This document shows, one piece after another, positions 1 through 11,190 of a DNA stretch of 64,000 nt. The stretch is from contig WPIO01000123.1 of NCBI GenBank assembly GCA_009760855.2, positions 188,001-252,000 of the forward strand, read 5' to 3'. This DNA comes from Cristatella mucedo (Eukaryota; Bryozoa; Phylactolaemata; Cristatellidae). Numbering within the stretch: the first letter of the stretch is position 1; every line of letters begins with the position of its first letter. The position numbers were made by a program, and so were the translations under genes. The notes beneath the pieces are model-generated. The model saw only the letters and a list, made by a program, of their open reading frames with translations. It did not search any database and was not told the DNA's origin.

Positions 1-151
1 TACATCACAGCGCCTTATATCGCCGTTTGTAATGATTAAAATTTACCGAAAAACATGGAGTGACAAATATTTTTGGGATAACGTTTCGGGCCGCATAGAA
101 GACCTCGGCGGGCCGGGTTGTGGCCCGCGAGCCACGTGTTGGACACCCCTG
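1..151. mobile_element. Terminal remnant of a hAT-type DNA transposon
   Basis: On the minus strand this piece ends with CAGGGGTGTC (142-151 read in reverse), followed inward by a GC-rich stretch with GGCCCGC blocks. Many animal hAT elements start with a CAGGGGTGT-type inverted repeat followed by such a stretch. The next eight bases, atctagcc (152-159), are the size of a hAT target duplication, but the other end lies outside the window. The sequence beyond 159 continues as repeat B, so the transposon appears to have landed in repeat B. No transposase is readable here. Confidence 0.5.
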
Positions 152-159
152 ATCTAGCC

Positions 160-600
160 AATGCCTTTGCTGACAAATAAAAATTAAATTAACATCTAAT
201 TTGTTCAACAAATTTTATATCCTTACTTTAAGTGTCTTGGAGGTTACTAGAGAGGCCATAGCAAGAGCTACCACGCTGTAAAAGTTCAAGCATAAGGAGC
301 CCATGTTTTCCTATTTCAACATTTATATTTCGGTGCAATACTTGAAAGTAAAAAAAGCGACACAAAATAGAAATTTATAGCAGAGCTGAATGCCTTTGTG
401 GCTTTTATTTCTAGGATATTAGTTCTAAGCAACTAAGTGTGAGGCTTTGCGTGTGAATCAAACTTGCAAGGCTAAGGTAGGGCAGAAAGACCTACACAAC
501 CGGCATCTACAGAGTCGCTACTTTCTACGGGATTGAATCAGTGCATCAAGCAACGTGAAGCCGCTTTGAGCTCCTGCTATCAAATCTTTGACTAGTCTTT
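160..600 (+). repeat. Repeat B, copy 1
   Basis: An unclassified interspersed repeat. It matches 22,990-23,480 in the same orientation and 8,540-9,250 in reverse. Shared landmarks are aatgcctttgctgac, cttggaggttacta, tttatatttcggtgcaat and gggattgaatcagtgcatca. No coding potential is evident. This copy is cut at its left end by the hAT-like terminus. Confidence 0.7.
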
Positions 601-1185
601 TTAGATATGAGGCAGAATGCAGTATCGGGCATGCTATTATTAAGATATAGCTATTTATCGGTATTGCTTGCATTACCCTTTGTGTTTCCTAAAATAGTTG
701 ATTTAATTGGCTTATTGAATGGCTTGCTATAAGGAGATGTTTTGCAAGCAATCCACAATTCCCTACACTCGGTGAATGGAACCGTCTGAGACTGAATTTC
801 AATGACACAACAAACAATAATAGGTATGCACAGTCGCCTTCAATAGTTACAGTAATCAGTCGAGTTGTCGAATACTTAGTAGCCTAAAAAGTGATGCTTG
901 AAAAGACCGCTGCAGCAGTGTGTCAGACTTGCGGTGACAAGGAATAGTCATCTAGTCATCCCTATCCTAGAAAGCTGAGCTACTACCAGCATACAAAATG
1001 GATCTGCTTCAGCGTAATCCAAGTCATGTGTACATGCTTGTAGTTAGAACAGTGATGCAGACCACGATTTTATCAAGACCAATAGCTGGCAGTAATGAGC
1101 AAAATATTCCAGCAATCGAGCTTTGCTTGCGGTCAGGTTTCATAAATTAAATATAATAGCAATAGTAATAAATTTCTATGGTGAC
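601..1185. other. No recognisable feature
   Basis: I see no convincing ORF, RNA or mobile-element motif here. The first ~50 bases (ttgactagtctttttagatatgag) may still belong to repeat B, because a similar stretch flanks the inverted copy near 8,500. Confidence 0.4.
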
Positions 1186-1189
1186 CTCA

Positions 1190-1497
1190 GATGACTTAAT
1201 CTCTATCTTTTCTTACGCAACGACAACTACTCTCCTACTGCCGACTATGGCACATCCTTTGCAGCGGTCCTGAGCTGCTACTTCTATGCTACTCACTACC
1301 TCAACTGCTCTCCTGACTCTGCTATGCTTCCCACTTTTTCTTTTTTGCGCGAGACGAAGTCTGTTGGCCACCTACCGAATGCGTACCAAAAGCCGCTTGG
1401 ACTGTGAGTGGGCTATACAAACTCTCCTGCGTAACACCCACACGGTCTTTATGATTTTGTGGAGTTACAGATGGAGATACATTACATTACATTAATG
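1190..1497 (+). mobile_element. L2-type retrotransposon family 2, 3' end
   Basis: This is the last part of the reverse-transcriptase ORF and the 3' UTR of the family whose tail is (ACATT)n. It runs from the 'cttacgcaacgac' segment through 'tatgctactcactac' to the terminal tacattacattacatt. The 5' truncation is usual for target-primed reverse transcription. It closely matches 27,260-27,540 and 62,850-63,045. Confidence 0.85.
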
Positions 1498-1504
1498 GGC
1501 TGGA

Positions 1505-1640
1505 GATTGGAATTGAAGGGACTTTGACGCGAGTGACAAAACCAAGAAGTCGATGCGTTGCTTTGTAGGGAGCCAGTGCAGATCTTCGAGAAACGGGTTT
1601 GGCAACTGCGACTCTCCCGGAAGACAAGCCTATCTGAAGA
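1505..1640 (-). mobile_element. L2-type retrotransposon family 1, internal fragment
   Basis: Short minus-strand fragment of the C-terminal reverse-transcriptase ORF of the (ATT)n-tailed family. It matches the 12,110-12,240 part of the minus-strand copy (landmarks: gtcgatgcgttgctt, ccagtgcag, gcaactgcgac, gacaagc). Confidence 0.6.
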
Positions 1641-1789
1641 GTCTTGCGCAAGTTCAAGGCTTTAGTTGTCAATTAAAGTGTTCGGGTGGTGTGCCGAAAT
1701 TCATTCCTGTGGCTTTTATAGCAATGGTAGACGGCAAAATGGGCGGCAGAAGCTGCTCAAACGTCCACATGCCGGGGTCACCAGCCACC

Positions 1790-2860
1790 TGGAGACGCCG
1801 CTCAGTTGGCAGGAGCATCGAGCTGAGTACCCGCTCGATTGAAACTATTTGCAGTACCCTCGAAGATGTCTTTAGAATCCTCTGTCTCGATTTCACCAGA
1901 CAACAAGCAACCGATGGTGGCAGTAGTCTATCGCTCACTAGGTACAAAGTCCTCCCTTTGTCTCAGATTTCTCTGATCACATTTCCATTCTGCGAGCAAG
2001 AAATCAATCTTTTCTTACTATTGCTGACATCAGCATTAGCTCCTATAGATAACTTATCTAACGCCTTCAGAACTGAATTTCATTCACTGAGTGACTCACT
2101 GTCTTTTGTGGCCCATGCTCATGGCCGTACTCACATCAAGGGTCACACACTCAATATTTCCATTGTCTCATACAACAGCACTTTGTCATCACCAATTATT
2201 ACCGAATCCTACTTATCTGACCACATGCAGATCTCATTAAGCCAACAATGTGCGCCCTCCTGTTCCTCTTCTGAAATCACCCGTGAATTGCGAAAACTCA
2301 AAACCCTTGACATTGATGCTGTCCGTGCGAGAAGATAAGCTTTGCCTCTGCTGCTCAGTACCCTTCCGACCTGTCATCTTTGGTTGATTGCTACAACACG
2401 ACACAAGCTGACGTGCTCGACGAATTTGCACCTCTGACTGAGCGCACTGTGTGCCCTCAACCAGACGGCTTATGGTTTACCATAGACGTTAAAATTGCTA
2501 GGTCAACTTAAGTGAAAGCTTTAAAATAAAGCATAAAGAAGGTCAGGACTGACTATCCATCGAAAGATATACGAGGACTACTGTGGATCGTATCAAATGA
2601 TCCTAGCAAAGGCCGATTCTAGCTTAGACCGAAAACATTGTTGAATCACAGATGCGCTATCCAAAAATGCTGATGTCGACGATCAATCATCTCCTGAAAG
2701 GCTCTCAGATTATTTCTTACCTGATGATCTAGGAATCCTAATGATCCCTGTGATGATTTATCTGATCGCTTCTCTAGCTTTTCCGTCATAAAGATCGACA
2801 AGATCAGGCAGTCCATCCTTAAGATGGCTGCCTCCCTCTGGAGTTCGGTCTCTCAATTCC
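1790..2860 (+). pseudogene. L2-type family 1 endonuclease C-terminus and RT linker, decayed
   Basis: The stretch covers the C-terminal half of an APE-type endonuclease and the linker before the reverse transcriptase of family 1. The longest open part is 1,553-2,338; its last ~110 residues are the real reading. They contain the endonuclease S-D-H motif in 'SYLSDHMQI' (about 2,212-2,238), which carries the catalytic histidine in APE-like endonucleases. Further on, after frameshifts, 2,755-2,860 encodes a piece like the 'FFRHKIDKIRQSI' linker found ahead of RT domains in CR1/L2 elements. A similar but more decayed copy lies at 41,780-42,400. It cannot be active. Confidence 0.75.
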
Positions 2861-3400
2861 ATGCAGCAAGTAGGAGGAAATTTGTTTTCGATAGGAAAAA
2901 TTTGGAAGTGGTGGAGACAGAAACTTCTGTCTTAGATAAAAAAAAAGTATATGCCGTCGAATCGAATCAGCTCTTACGGAGAACGTTTCCTAGCTTTTTC
3001 AAACTGATCCAGAGAGCACATTTTAACGAAGCTGGAATACCCAAAGTGTAACCTGTTAGATCTACAATGAATATAGTTATGCTAGGATTGTAGACCAATT
3101 ACCGTAGGGCGATTTCAAATAGTCGTAAAATGCCTAAAATGTCGCTGTTGATGTTTTCTCACTTGACACAGCGTCTTTTCTTGCCCGCTCATCAGTATTA
3201 AAGGATTGACATCTCTTCTCAAAAAGCCACCCATTCGCTACAGCCCGCATATATTAAAACAGCAGAAGCAGAAGTATAGCTTCAAAATCAGTCGCGGAAC
3301 GCTCTGTCATTGCAGCTGCGATGGGTTTTTGCGTACAAAATGTGGCTAAGCAACGACCTTTTATCTTTCAAGTTTCAGTTAAGTTTTTTTTTAATTCACG
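2861..3400. other. No recognised feature; one short ORF tail
   Basis: A plus-strand ORF (2,824-3,051, 75 codons) starts inside the retrotransposon linker and runs into unrelated lysine-rich sequence. I do not recognise the rest; it is probably chance. Nothing else is supported. Confidence 0.3.
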
Positions 3401-3539
3401 TATGATTTTTGTGCTCACCTGTACATGATTCGGAGAGCTCTACTCTCCAAAATTCCTACCAACCAGTGGGGCGGATGCGTACTCGGACAGAAGTGACCTT
3501 ATTACGCGAATCTTTGTCTAAAGCGAATAGTTTCCTAAA

Positions 3540-3800
3540 GGTTACCGCCGGCAATCACCGGCAACCCATTTCAATCGACCGAAATAGCCTATTCCAATAG
3601 AGTAAACTACTGCAGCATTCTGCTACACCATACCGTAAAATCGGTCTCTGAATTCCTTTAAAAGTTATTGGGCATTATTTCAAAGTGCAACCGCAGGATT
3701 TGAACCCACGACATAGCAAAAATTGCGGCAATTCAAGGCACCGGACCATCGGAAAGCAATGGCTCTGCTCAAAGAGGAAAAATGTTACAATTAACAATCT
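3540..3800 (-). mobile_element. tRNA-like SINE piece inside repeat A
   Basis: On the minus strand the segment carries a perfect RNA polymerase III B-box, GGTTCAAATCC (positions 3,696-3,706 in reverse), preceded by a conserved block (ttgaattgccgcaattttt on the minus strand). The same layout occurs at 58,560-58,830 and 63,600-63,830. The A-box is weak, so pol III origin rests mainly on the B-box and on the repeat structure. Confidence 0.55.
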
Positions 3801-3884
3801 ACAATCAACCTTTAATCACTAACCTTAAACGGAAGCCGCGGAAGCTGCAATTCTCTCATAATTCGCATGTTATTCTTTTTATTT

Positions 3885-3960
3885 CATATTATTATTATTC
3901 TTTTATTTCATATTATTAATATTATTATTATTCGCATATTATTATAATAATTCGCATATT
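3885..3960. repeat. (ATT)n-rich low-complexity tract
   Basis: Irregular runs of TTA/ATT with two copies of 'tatttcatattatta'. It may be a remnant of a retrotransposon tail, but no adjoining element body is recognisable. Confidence 0.6.
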
Positions 3961-4192
3961 CAAGGTCAGTGCTAAGAAGGAAAATTCAAACGCTTAAGCT
4001 ATGTTGCATGTTAACTTTAGGGCAATGCGTGGTGACTGGCGGAAAAGACTATGGCTGAAAAATCGAAACTCGCCGCCAATCGACCAGTATTGGCAACAAC
4101 GGTTTACAATGAACAGAAATGTTCACCTTTTTGAAAGAACACGAGCAGAGTGTTAAGTATTTGTGCACATTTAATCTCATAAAATTTATGGC

Positions 4193-4240
4193 AATCAACA
4201 TCAATCAACAATCAACAATCAACAATCAACAATCAACATA
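4193..4240 (+). repeat. 7-bp tandem repeat (ATCAACA)n
   Basis: About six units of the heptamer atcaaca, near perfect, inside repeat A. The other repeat A copies do not show the expansion at the matching place, so it is a local expansion. Confidence 0.85.
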
Positions 4241-5589
4241 CATTGTCAGGGAAAAAAGCAGTCCCTTTTGATTGATCGTATATCTCAAGAAAGTGGCTTG
4301 GTGAAGATTAAATTTGAAATGACTAAACAGCATAATCAATCTCGGTTTTATTGTGTATGCGCCAACTTGTAACCAATTGTACCCACATATGTCCTAAATA
4401 AATCATATCAATTGATGGCAATGATTCGGGCGAATACTGCTGTTCATTTTCAAGGGACTTGATATACGAAACTTCCATTTAAATTTCCCATCCCTAGACG
4501 CTTATTTCTTAGTGTCCTCCCCAGAAATTTCATTATAGAGGCTCGCTCACAAACGTCGCATTAAAATTAACTCAACGGCTCAGGCCTACCCCACAATTCA
4601 CACTAATCATACAGAAAAATCCCCTCAAATTTGCTTTGGTAAGCTCACATTGTTGTTGCTAATGACTTTTCACTTTTTAAATTGAATGAAATAAATTGTA
4701 TGGCCATTTCGAACGTTATATTTTGGGTAAGCGGCAAAGCAATATATGGCAATGGTTCCAATCAATGTCATAATTCCCCACAAGCCGTCAAAAATTGTCA
4801 ATAAATTGGTCGTGCCAAGCTCAAATTTTGATTGGGCAGTGCAAAGCACCTGGTTTAAAGGGAACTCACACAACGTCTTCAAGCAATAAGCTTGTTCTTT
4901 CTTGGCTATTGCACACCATTGTAATGGGCAGGTCAGTTTAAAAACCAGCATAAACTCTTGCCTACCACAAATCCACCCGAAATTGGCAAGGTGCAGGAAG
5001 AAACGTTACTCATATAGTAATTTAGTTCTATCTAGTTAAGCGAGCCTCTGTTGAGGTTTCGGGATTTACTTTTGCTTGAGAATGAGCTTCGCAGGTCTGG
5101 ACCATTCTTTGACGGCTGAAGGATGACAATTTTAATCTGCGTGAATCAAAGCCAAGAATCCTGACCAAACAGAAACCTGATAGTCAATGGCTAACTTCCA
5201 ATTGTTTGTTGCCCTGCGCTCTTTTAAAAGTTAACGGTTAAGATTATATAAAATTTCCCAAGGACATAGTCACTGTGTGAACAACAGTAAACTCAAAATC
5301 ACGTGGGTCGATACCACAATTCTCTTCACTCCTTCACAAACCAGCCATAGTTTATTGCCACTGCTTTAGATTGCCTATAGTACAAAACTGTGTTTACATT
5401 CCATGGAATAAAGCTGACAACCTTTGGCAAGTAAGTTGATGTCTAAATGGCCCGCAGAGCAAAGTATTAGCTGATTGCTTGTTCTTGCTGAAATTACGTC
5501 TAAATAAATTGACGCATTTCTTATGAGTCTCAAAAAGTATGGAGTATGCAACCGAAAAAGTTTTCCGTTAATGGAAGAGTTTTTGAAGT

Positions 5590-5920
5590 GAACGCAATGT
5601 AGTGGTAGTAGCACAGACTGGATTAGGTGACTGTCTGACTGGGTTACAGGTAACATGCAGTAGATCAGTTTGCATTAGAACTTTCGATCACGTGTCTTCG
5701 CTGCCGGGATCCCTTGAGTGTCACTTCACAGCGTGCCAGCATGCTGCTCCTCGGGCTTTCGGACGCTTGCATACACAGTTCGTTGAATCGTCACATACTT
5801 TCTCTCCTTAAAAGAAGCACCACTCGGCTCTTTTATCCGGCAAAAACTCTTGGATACAGTTGAATGTGCTTAACTTGGGAAGCCATGTATTGAAGTGCTC
5901 TTTGAAAGGTGCAGAAATTC
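5590..5920 (+). repeat. Repeat C, copy 1
   Basis: A sequence block also found at 13,640-13,935 (same strand) and 56,640-56,870 (reverse). Landmarks are cacagcgtgccagcatgctgctcc, shortened here to its core agcgtgccagcatgctgct, then 'ttcggac', 'cttaaa' and 'aagccatgtattgaagt'. In two of three places it forms the end of repeat A. At 13.6 kb it stands alone, so it may be a separate short element. Confidence 0.6.
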
Positions 5921-6980
5921 ACTATCTAAACACCGAACGGGAGAGTTACTCATGTACATGCACTCTGCGACGATGGATAGGTCTGACCAGCGACAAAATC
6001 ACGTTGTGGCAGGATGATAACGAGCCACCGGTTGCTGCAGTGGTCTTACAGGCTCATTTGAGGTTTATACATCGCTGTTTACCGTAATTTTCCTGCGAAC
6101 TCGTGAGCAGGATTGGCTCTGATTCATAGTCCAGAGAAGGTTCGTAAAAAAATAGCGGTGCCCGTTTCCGCCATAGCTATTCCAACCGAGAGGATACTAG
6201 CCAAATACGGGCAATGCTACTCATGCAAGCTCAGTAAGATTTGTGTCGCTGTACTCGCCAGGCGATCGATGAATGCTTGTTTGCTGAGACCAAGGTGTCT
6301 CGTGGTTACGAGCAGCAACTGTGGGATCTCGCTTCCACTTATGGCAATGAGGCAGCCTGCATCGTAGTGTGAAGGTCGTGCATCGTCGACGAGATAACCT
6401 CTACTGGCTCGAAGAGAGAGCTCTTTAACACCCAGGCCGGCAGGCCATTGTGCCAAAAGAGGGCATCAAGGTCATATTGTCGCTTAGCATACCAAAGTGG
6501 GGCTCATCACTGGTGAAGTCTTGCTGACGATGCGTTCTAGGCACTACTGTTTGTAAATGTAGGGGGACTGAGTAGAGGCGTCACGTGGCTAACCCATGCA
6601 AAGCCCACGTGGTGCCGACTAGATTCGTTAAGTATAAACGATTTTAAAATTTTTGAGATACTACAACGATAATATTTTTTTAGATACGATAAAAGTACGA
6701 GCTAGTGCTCCACGGTGCCACCCCGTAAATTGTTACTTCAATGCGAAAGCCTTTAAGATCGGGCTGTAGTCCAAATCTATTCAATAAACCACACCCAACC
6801 ATAGAATCCCAGCATCCGATAGAATTTGGCATTTAATCTCTAGACAATCTTTAATCACTTAGTTTCTATTTTCCTATTAAATGCCTAGGCAGTTTCTCGT
6901 GCTTAGCCCCGTAGCAGAGTCAATTTCTGATCAGGCGCTTTGCAACTCTGAGAATTAGCTGCAAATTGTTAGTGAGCTTA
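5921..6980. other. No recognised feature
   Basis: Short ORFs on both strands (for example minus 6,217-6,456 and plus 6,113-6,367) overlap one another and show no family motif. I would not call either a gene. Confidence 0.35.
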
Positions 6981-6984
6981 CATG

Positions 6985-7200
6985 GCATCAAGCTTTGAAA
7001 AGACGGTAAAAGTAAGCAATGCTTCATTACTTTGGCCCAGTGGTTATGGTGCTCGCTCGACCAAGGTGCAGGCGAACTCGTGCGATGGTCAAGGTCGTGC
7101 TCTCGAGCCTCGTGTAATACGTGAGGACCCTGGATGGAGATTAAGTTCTCACAGGGTGCTATACAAAGGAATTATGTAATTATATATGGAAACAAAGACA
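6985..7200 (+). mobile_element. tRNA-derived SINE with L2-like tail (SINE-1), copy 1
   Basis: TGGCCCAGTGG at 7,033-7,043 is a perfect pol III A-box, and a degraded B-box-like segment (gctctcgagcc) follows about 60 bp downstream. The 3' part, 'gagattaagttctcacagggtgctatacaaa' (core gagattaagttctc), is the same motif that ends family 1 retrotransposons. This head-plus-borrowed-tail design is typical of SINEs mobilised by a partner LINE. Confidence 0.7.
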
Positions 7201-7734
7201 CACTCAGCTATCAGGCTTATAATATTAATACAGCAAGAATTACCCACATGATGCATATTCAGTGCCGATTTTCTCCCAATCAACATCATTTCAACTTTCC
7301 TTTCATTCGCCAAGGATGTTCTACTTTGGCATTTGTAGGCAGATAAGGCAAAATGTTTTCGTGATTATTTGAAGTAACAGGGGCCATGTCCTCACGTAAG
7401 AGAATTTAGTTAATATATACCGATGAACTAATGCACACATTTTCGGCCACATGATTCCGAACTGTACCTCCACGTATTAGAGAGCTGCCTCGGGCGACTC
7501 TTAGCTATTCTAAAGAAGACCTGCTTAGCCTAAGGTGATATGTCGCCGCTAGTCAATATTTACCGGCAGGCTTATTCGGTCGGTCGATAAGAACCTGACC
7601 TACGTCGAAAAAGCAGATCCAATACGGAAATGATCTTGCTTCTTTTAATGATTGCTTATTTAACAGCTTCTTTCTAAGTAAAACTCCTACAACAATGTCA
7701 CTACCTAGTCAATCCTCCCTGATTAAGACAGCAT
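7201..7734. other. No recognised feature
   Basis: No ORF, repeat relationship or motif is visible beyond short chance ORFs. Confidence 0.35.
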
Positions 7735-7985
7735 TAAACGGGTCCCTGTAATTGGTCCTTAATGTGATTAGGCGTGCTGACACTGTTGCTTTCTGCCACT
7801 AACCACACTTGCTAGCTGACCCTGTTCATGTCACCCCTAACCATGTTATTTTTTGTTGTTTATCGAGCTTGATACCATTCACCATTCAATCGTGTTTCCT
7901 TTGCAGCAAATGTAAAGTGCCTAGAAAGAGACTGAGTTCTCTGAGCGCGCTTGATCAAGCGTATTATTATTATTATGTTATTATA
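7735..7985 (+). mobile_element. L2-type family 1, 3' UTR fragment
   Basis: Begins at the conserved end of the RT ORF ('gggtccctgtaattggtcctt') and runs through the 3' UTR (tgctgacactgt, ccctaaccatgtta, tgtaaagtgcctagaaagag) to the tail (tattattattatt). It is a 5'-truncated copy. Confidence 0.85.
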
Positions 7986-8384
7986 CCTGAGTAAACGTTT
8001 GGTTGAAAGTGTCACAGGTGCCTTAACCTGCTTCATTATGAGAAGCTACGGTTCACAGATATTCATATCGAGTATCCTCAGCTGGTTCACAGATTGCCGA
8101 AATACGACTAACTTCAACGTCCTCAAGTACCAGATAGCACCGTGGGGCGCCGTAAGCAATTTTGTAGCTTAAAGAACCCTACGTAAAGCTGGAATAGCTA
8201 TAAAACTAGTTCTGCTGGCTTACGGTCAAACGCCACCATCAATCCCAAGTAGCGTAAACAGAGGGATGAGGCCAACATTTAGGGAAGAAAATGCGCTGCT
8301 AATAGCAACAGTGCTAGTTCAGATTACCATAGCAGTGGCAGAAGCTTCGTTGGAGATTTTCCAAAAGGCCCTCTTATAGGAAGA
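7986..8384. other. No recognised feature
   Basis: Only short ORFs with no motif; nothing supportable. Confidence 0.35.
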
Positions 8385-8465
8385 GATGATATTAATAATA
8401 ATACACATGATAAAGCGACCTCAGAGAACTCAATCTCTTTCTAGGCGCTTTGAATTTGCATGGGT
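8385..8465 (-). mobile_element. L2-type family 1, extreme 3' end
   Basis: The tail (attaataataata on plus) and the following 'gataaagcgacctcagagaact' and 'ctttctaggcgctt' are the reverse of the family 1 3' end. Only ~80 bp are retained. Confidence 0.75.
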
Positions 8466-8539
8466 AACCCAAGAAATTCCGATCCACAGCTACATCTTAA
8501 TAATAGCGATACCTGGTACTGCATTCTGCCGCATAATTA

Positions 8540-9250
8540 AAAACACCAGTCGAAGAGTTAATAGCAGGAGCTACACGCCGCTTCACGTTGCTTGATGCAC
8601 TGATTCAATCCCGTAGAAAGTAGCGACTCTGTAATGCCCGTTATATATTTCTTCTATCTGGCTATGCATAGCTATTGTTGAATTCACATGCAAAACAATG
8701 AAACCGATTTTCCGAGATTTTTCCTTTTTACTTAAGAGAAGAGATATATCGGCAGGTTATGTCAGGTTTTGATAAAAAAGGCCTCCATTTTTGACATGTG
8801 GGCGAATTTGGTACACGAGGACTTGACTTCTAAAAACTGATTTGCTAAGAGCTAATATCCTAGAAATAAAAGTCACAAAGGTATTCAGTTGAACTGAAAA
8901 TTAACATTATGTATAGCCTTATTTACTGTTACGCATTTTGCCAAAATATAAATATTGAAAAAGAAAAACATAGATTACTTATGCTTGTAATTTTACAACG
9001 TGCTAGTTGTTGCGATAGCCTCTCTGGTAACCTCCAAGGCACTTAAAGTAAGGATATAAAATTTGTTTAACAAATTAGATTGTAATTTAATATTTTTGTC
9101 AGCCAAAGCAGCGTTGGCTAAATGCTCCAGCGTAAGACAGTTAGGGCCTAACCAAAGATTTTGATTTCCGCTTATTACCGCGTGTTTATATTTTAACGCC
9201 CAGAGGGTCTTCGGAAGTTCGTCTGTGAAATAAAGTGCAAACATTAAAAT
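8540..9250 (-). repeat. Repeat B, copy 2 (inverted)
   Basis: Reverse-complement match to 160-600 and 22,800-23,480. Landmarks on the plus strand are tgcactgattcaatcccgt, taacctccaaggcactta and aggatataaaatttgttt. An 83-codon minus-strand ORF (8,993-9,244) lies inside it but is not kept open in the other copies. Confidence 0.7.
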
Positions 9251-9925
9251 GCTGTATTCAGAGTTCCTGCAGGTATAGTCAATTATTTATGCATAAGTAA
9301 TAGTCATTTAAACATGAACGAGAAAGCTTGTTCTCTAAATTACCAGCTGGCCATTTACCAAAAATCTACGGAATGGATTTTATATTTATACCGCTGAAAC
9401 AGTCAACGTCTTGTTAAATTCATACGGGCACAAGTATTAAGTACCCAGTTTAATATAGTCAAAGCAAACATTTTTTCGGCAGTAGAGTGAGAATACTATT
9501 CAATTGCATTGCATTGCATTCACTGCACTGGGCCTGTGACGACTATAAATCTAGGTGCATCTAGGAAATTAACGTAGAAACAAATAATCGCTGTGCCACT
9601 ATGCGACCTCAGCACGGAATTCCCAATTGTAGCAGATAAGTAGATAGATTTCAGCACTTTATCGCATCTTTTGTCGGCCTGCTCGTCGCAAGTTATTCTG
9701 ACAAATTCTTGCTGAAACAAATTATTTGCAAGAACCAAAGTAAACCTACCACTACACTAACTTAATCGAACGACACATATTAAAGATTAATAACACAGAC
9801 GACACATTATTCGTGTCTCACATGAATCCGTGGCTAAGCCGGTTCCGAGAACACACAATTCATCCAAATACCCGCATTTAATGAATGGCTACGCTCACTT
9901 CTCAGAAAGTAGACAGCCTTCAATC

Positions 9926-9931
9926 TATATA
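9926..9931 (+). promoter_or_regulatory. TATA box of the first peptide-gene copy
   Basis: TATATA in 'atctatatagg' is conserved in the second copy (59,612-59,617) together with the downstream sequence gttttaaggctgcttgagg. That places transcription start near 9,955, about 30 bp downstream. A conserved GTAAGT donor follows at 10,000, so the gene probably has a non-coding first exon (~9,955-9,999). Confidence 0.6.
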
Positions 9932-10691
9932 GGCACGTTTTAAGGCTGCTTGAGGACAGAGCTTGCATTTACGTCATCGTTCGACAGGACGAACATTCGG
10001 TAAGTTCGTGAGAGGTCATTGGTTGTTGCTCGTGTCATGTCCTATGTGCTCTTTAACCAAGCCATCGCGCTACCAAAGACGCCTTCATTAGTTGGCTGCT
10101 CATGTGAATTTGTCATAGTTCGTTGCCTTCTCAGTTTGTACGTTCTAGTTAAAACAGTGCGTCAGTGCACGTCCCAAGCATGTGTTGCAGAAGATAAGTT
10201 AAACAACTTAGATGGTAATTAATTGCGTATAGGACCACAATTCGTCCTTATTTGTGATTTTGAAAGTTTGATTGCTGTTATTTTTTTAAATCGCCCCGGA
10301 TTCAGGCCGTTTGCCTTTATCGAAAGAAAGTAAAATGCTACATATTATTTTTTTCGGTACCGTTCGCATTATTTATACTCTCTCTTTATACTTTATACTG
10401 CCGAGTAAAATTATTAGACTGTGCATCGAAAGACTTTGTTGATATTTGTGTTGACAATTGCTTTTCAAGCTTCTGTCGCTGCATTTCTTCTGATCAAACG
10501 CACACAAGTAATAAACAGAGTTTCTCGTTCTTAATTTCGTGAAGCTCTCGGAAAACGAATGGCTTATGGAGGCTAGATGTACTAGTTCAGGGTTTGTCTA
10601 TCTGTGCTATTCGAAAGTGTCTTTTTAACATGCTTGCGCTTTACACTGTTGTTAATTAGTTTTAATACAGCTGTAAAATGTTCTAGAAACC

Positions 10692-11137
10692 ATGAAGCTT
10701 CTAGCCGGAGCGGTCGTTGTGTGTCTCGTTATGGGAGCGTTCGCGGCCGACATTCGCCCAGTAAGTCAAGGAGAATTGTCAATTTTTGCCATGGAAATTT
10801 AGAAATGATTTCAATCGCAGTGGCGTAATCCGACTATCTTGAGGACTTGATACATTTTTAGGACAACAAGCAGGACGCCCAGCTGAGCAGCGAAGCACTC
10901 TCTCAGCTCAATCAAAGCGTTCGAAGGTGATTCTCCAGCTGTCCTCCTATTTCGCCGCCGTCAATACGTCGCCTCTTTGTTTCTTGTAACTATGCACGCC
11001 ATTCTTCTTCCGTTCCAGTATACTCTGCTGCTAAGAGGGCGTGGTACGATACGCTGGGAAATATTGTACTTGACATCACCGGAATGCGCCAAGTTTGGGA
11101 CGGAGCAAAGTATGTGTACGAACGCATCTCAGGATAA
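10692..11137 (+). pseudogene. Small secreted-peptide gene, copy 1, frameshifted by one base
   Basis: Three coding exons: 10,692-10,760 (23 codons: signal peptide plus four residues, donor gtaagt), 10,862-10,926, and 11,019-11,137 (stop TAA at 11,135). The acceptor before the start is ttctag (ends 10,686). Exon 10,862-10,926 is 65 bp, while the matching exon of the 60-kb copy is 64 bp: this one has AATCAAAGCG where the other has AATCAAGCG. The extra A shifts the last exon out of frame and brings a stop within about six codons. The last exon is nevertheless still open in the original frame with mostly conservative changes, so the break is recent or an assembly error. The peptide family is unknown to me. 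Poly(A) signal at 11,191. Confidence 0.75.
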
Positions 11138-11190
11138 ACGAAACAAGAGACACGACGAGTCTCGGACCTCTTACGAAATCTTAAGTTATA

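Larger units (their letters stand above)
3400..5900 (-). repeat. Repeat A, copy 1 (inverted relative to the 56-59 and 62-64 kb copies)
   Basis: A composite interspersed repeat of about 2.3-2.5 kb. Read on the minus strand, it matches 56,640-59,150 and, in part, 62,020-64,000. Shared blocks are the 4,600-4,950 segment (also 57,540-57,780 and 62,110-62,400), the 5,370-5,660 segment (also 56,930-57,110), the 4,050-4,120 segment (also 58,345-58,420 and 63,385-63,440), and a tRNA-like SINE piece at 3,540-3,800. I could not assign it to a known transposon class. It encodes no convincing protein. Confidence 0.65.

Noticed and set aside
4193-4240. CRISPR-like array
   Set aside because: It is a simple 7-bp tandem repeat with no spacers.
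7033-7120. A functional tRNA gene
   Set aside because: A perfect A-box is present, but there is no cloverleaf that I can fold and the 3' part is a LINE-type tail; it is a SINE head.
10604-10828. Single-exon 74-codon ORF over the first peptide exon
   Set aside because: It is in another frame than the conserved signal peptide and runs through the splice donor into the intron.
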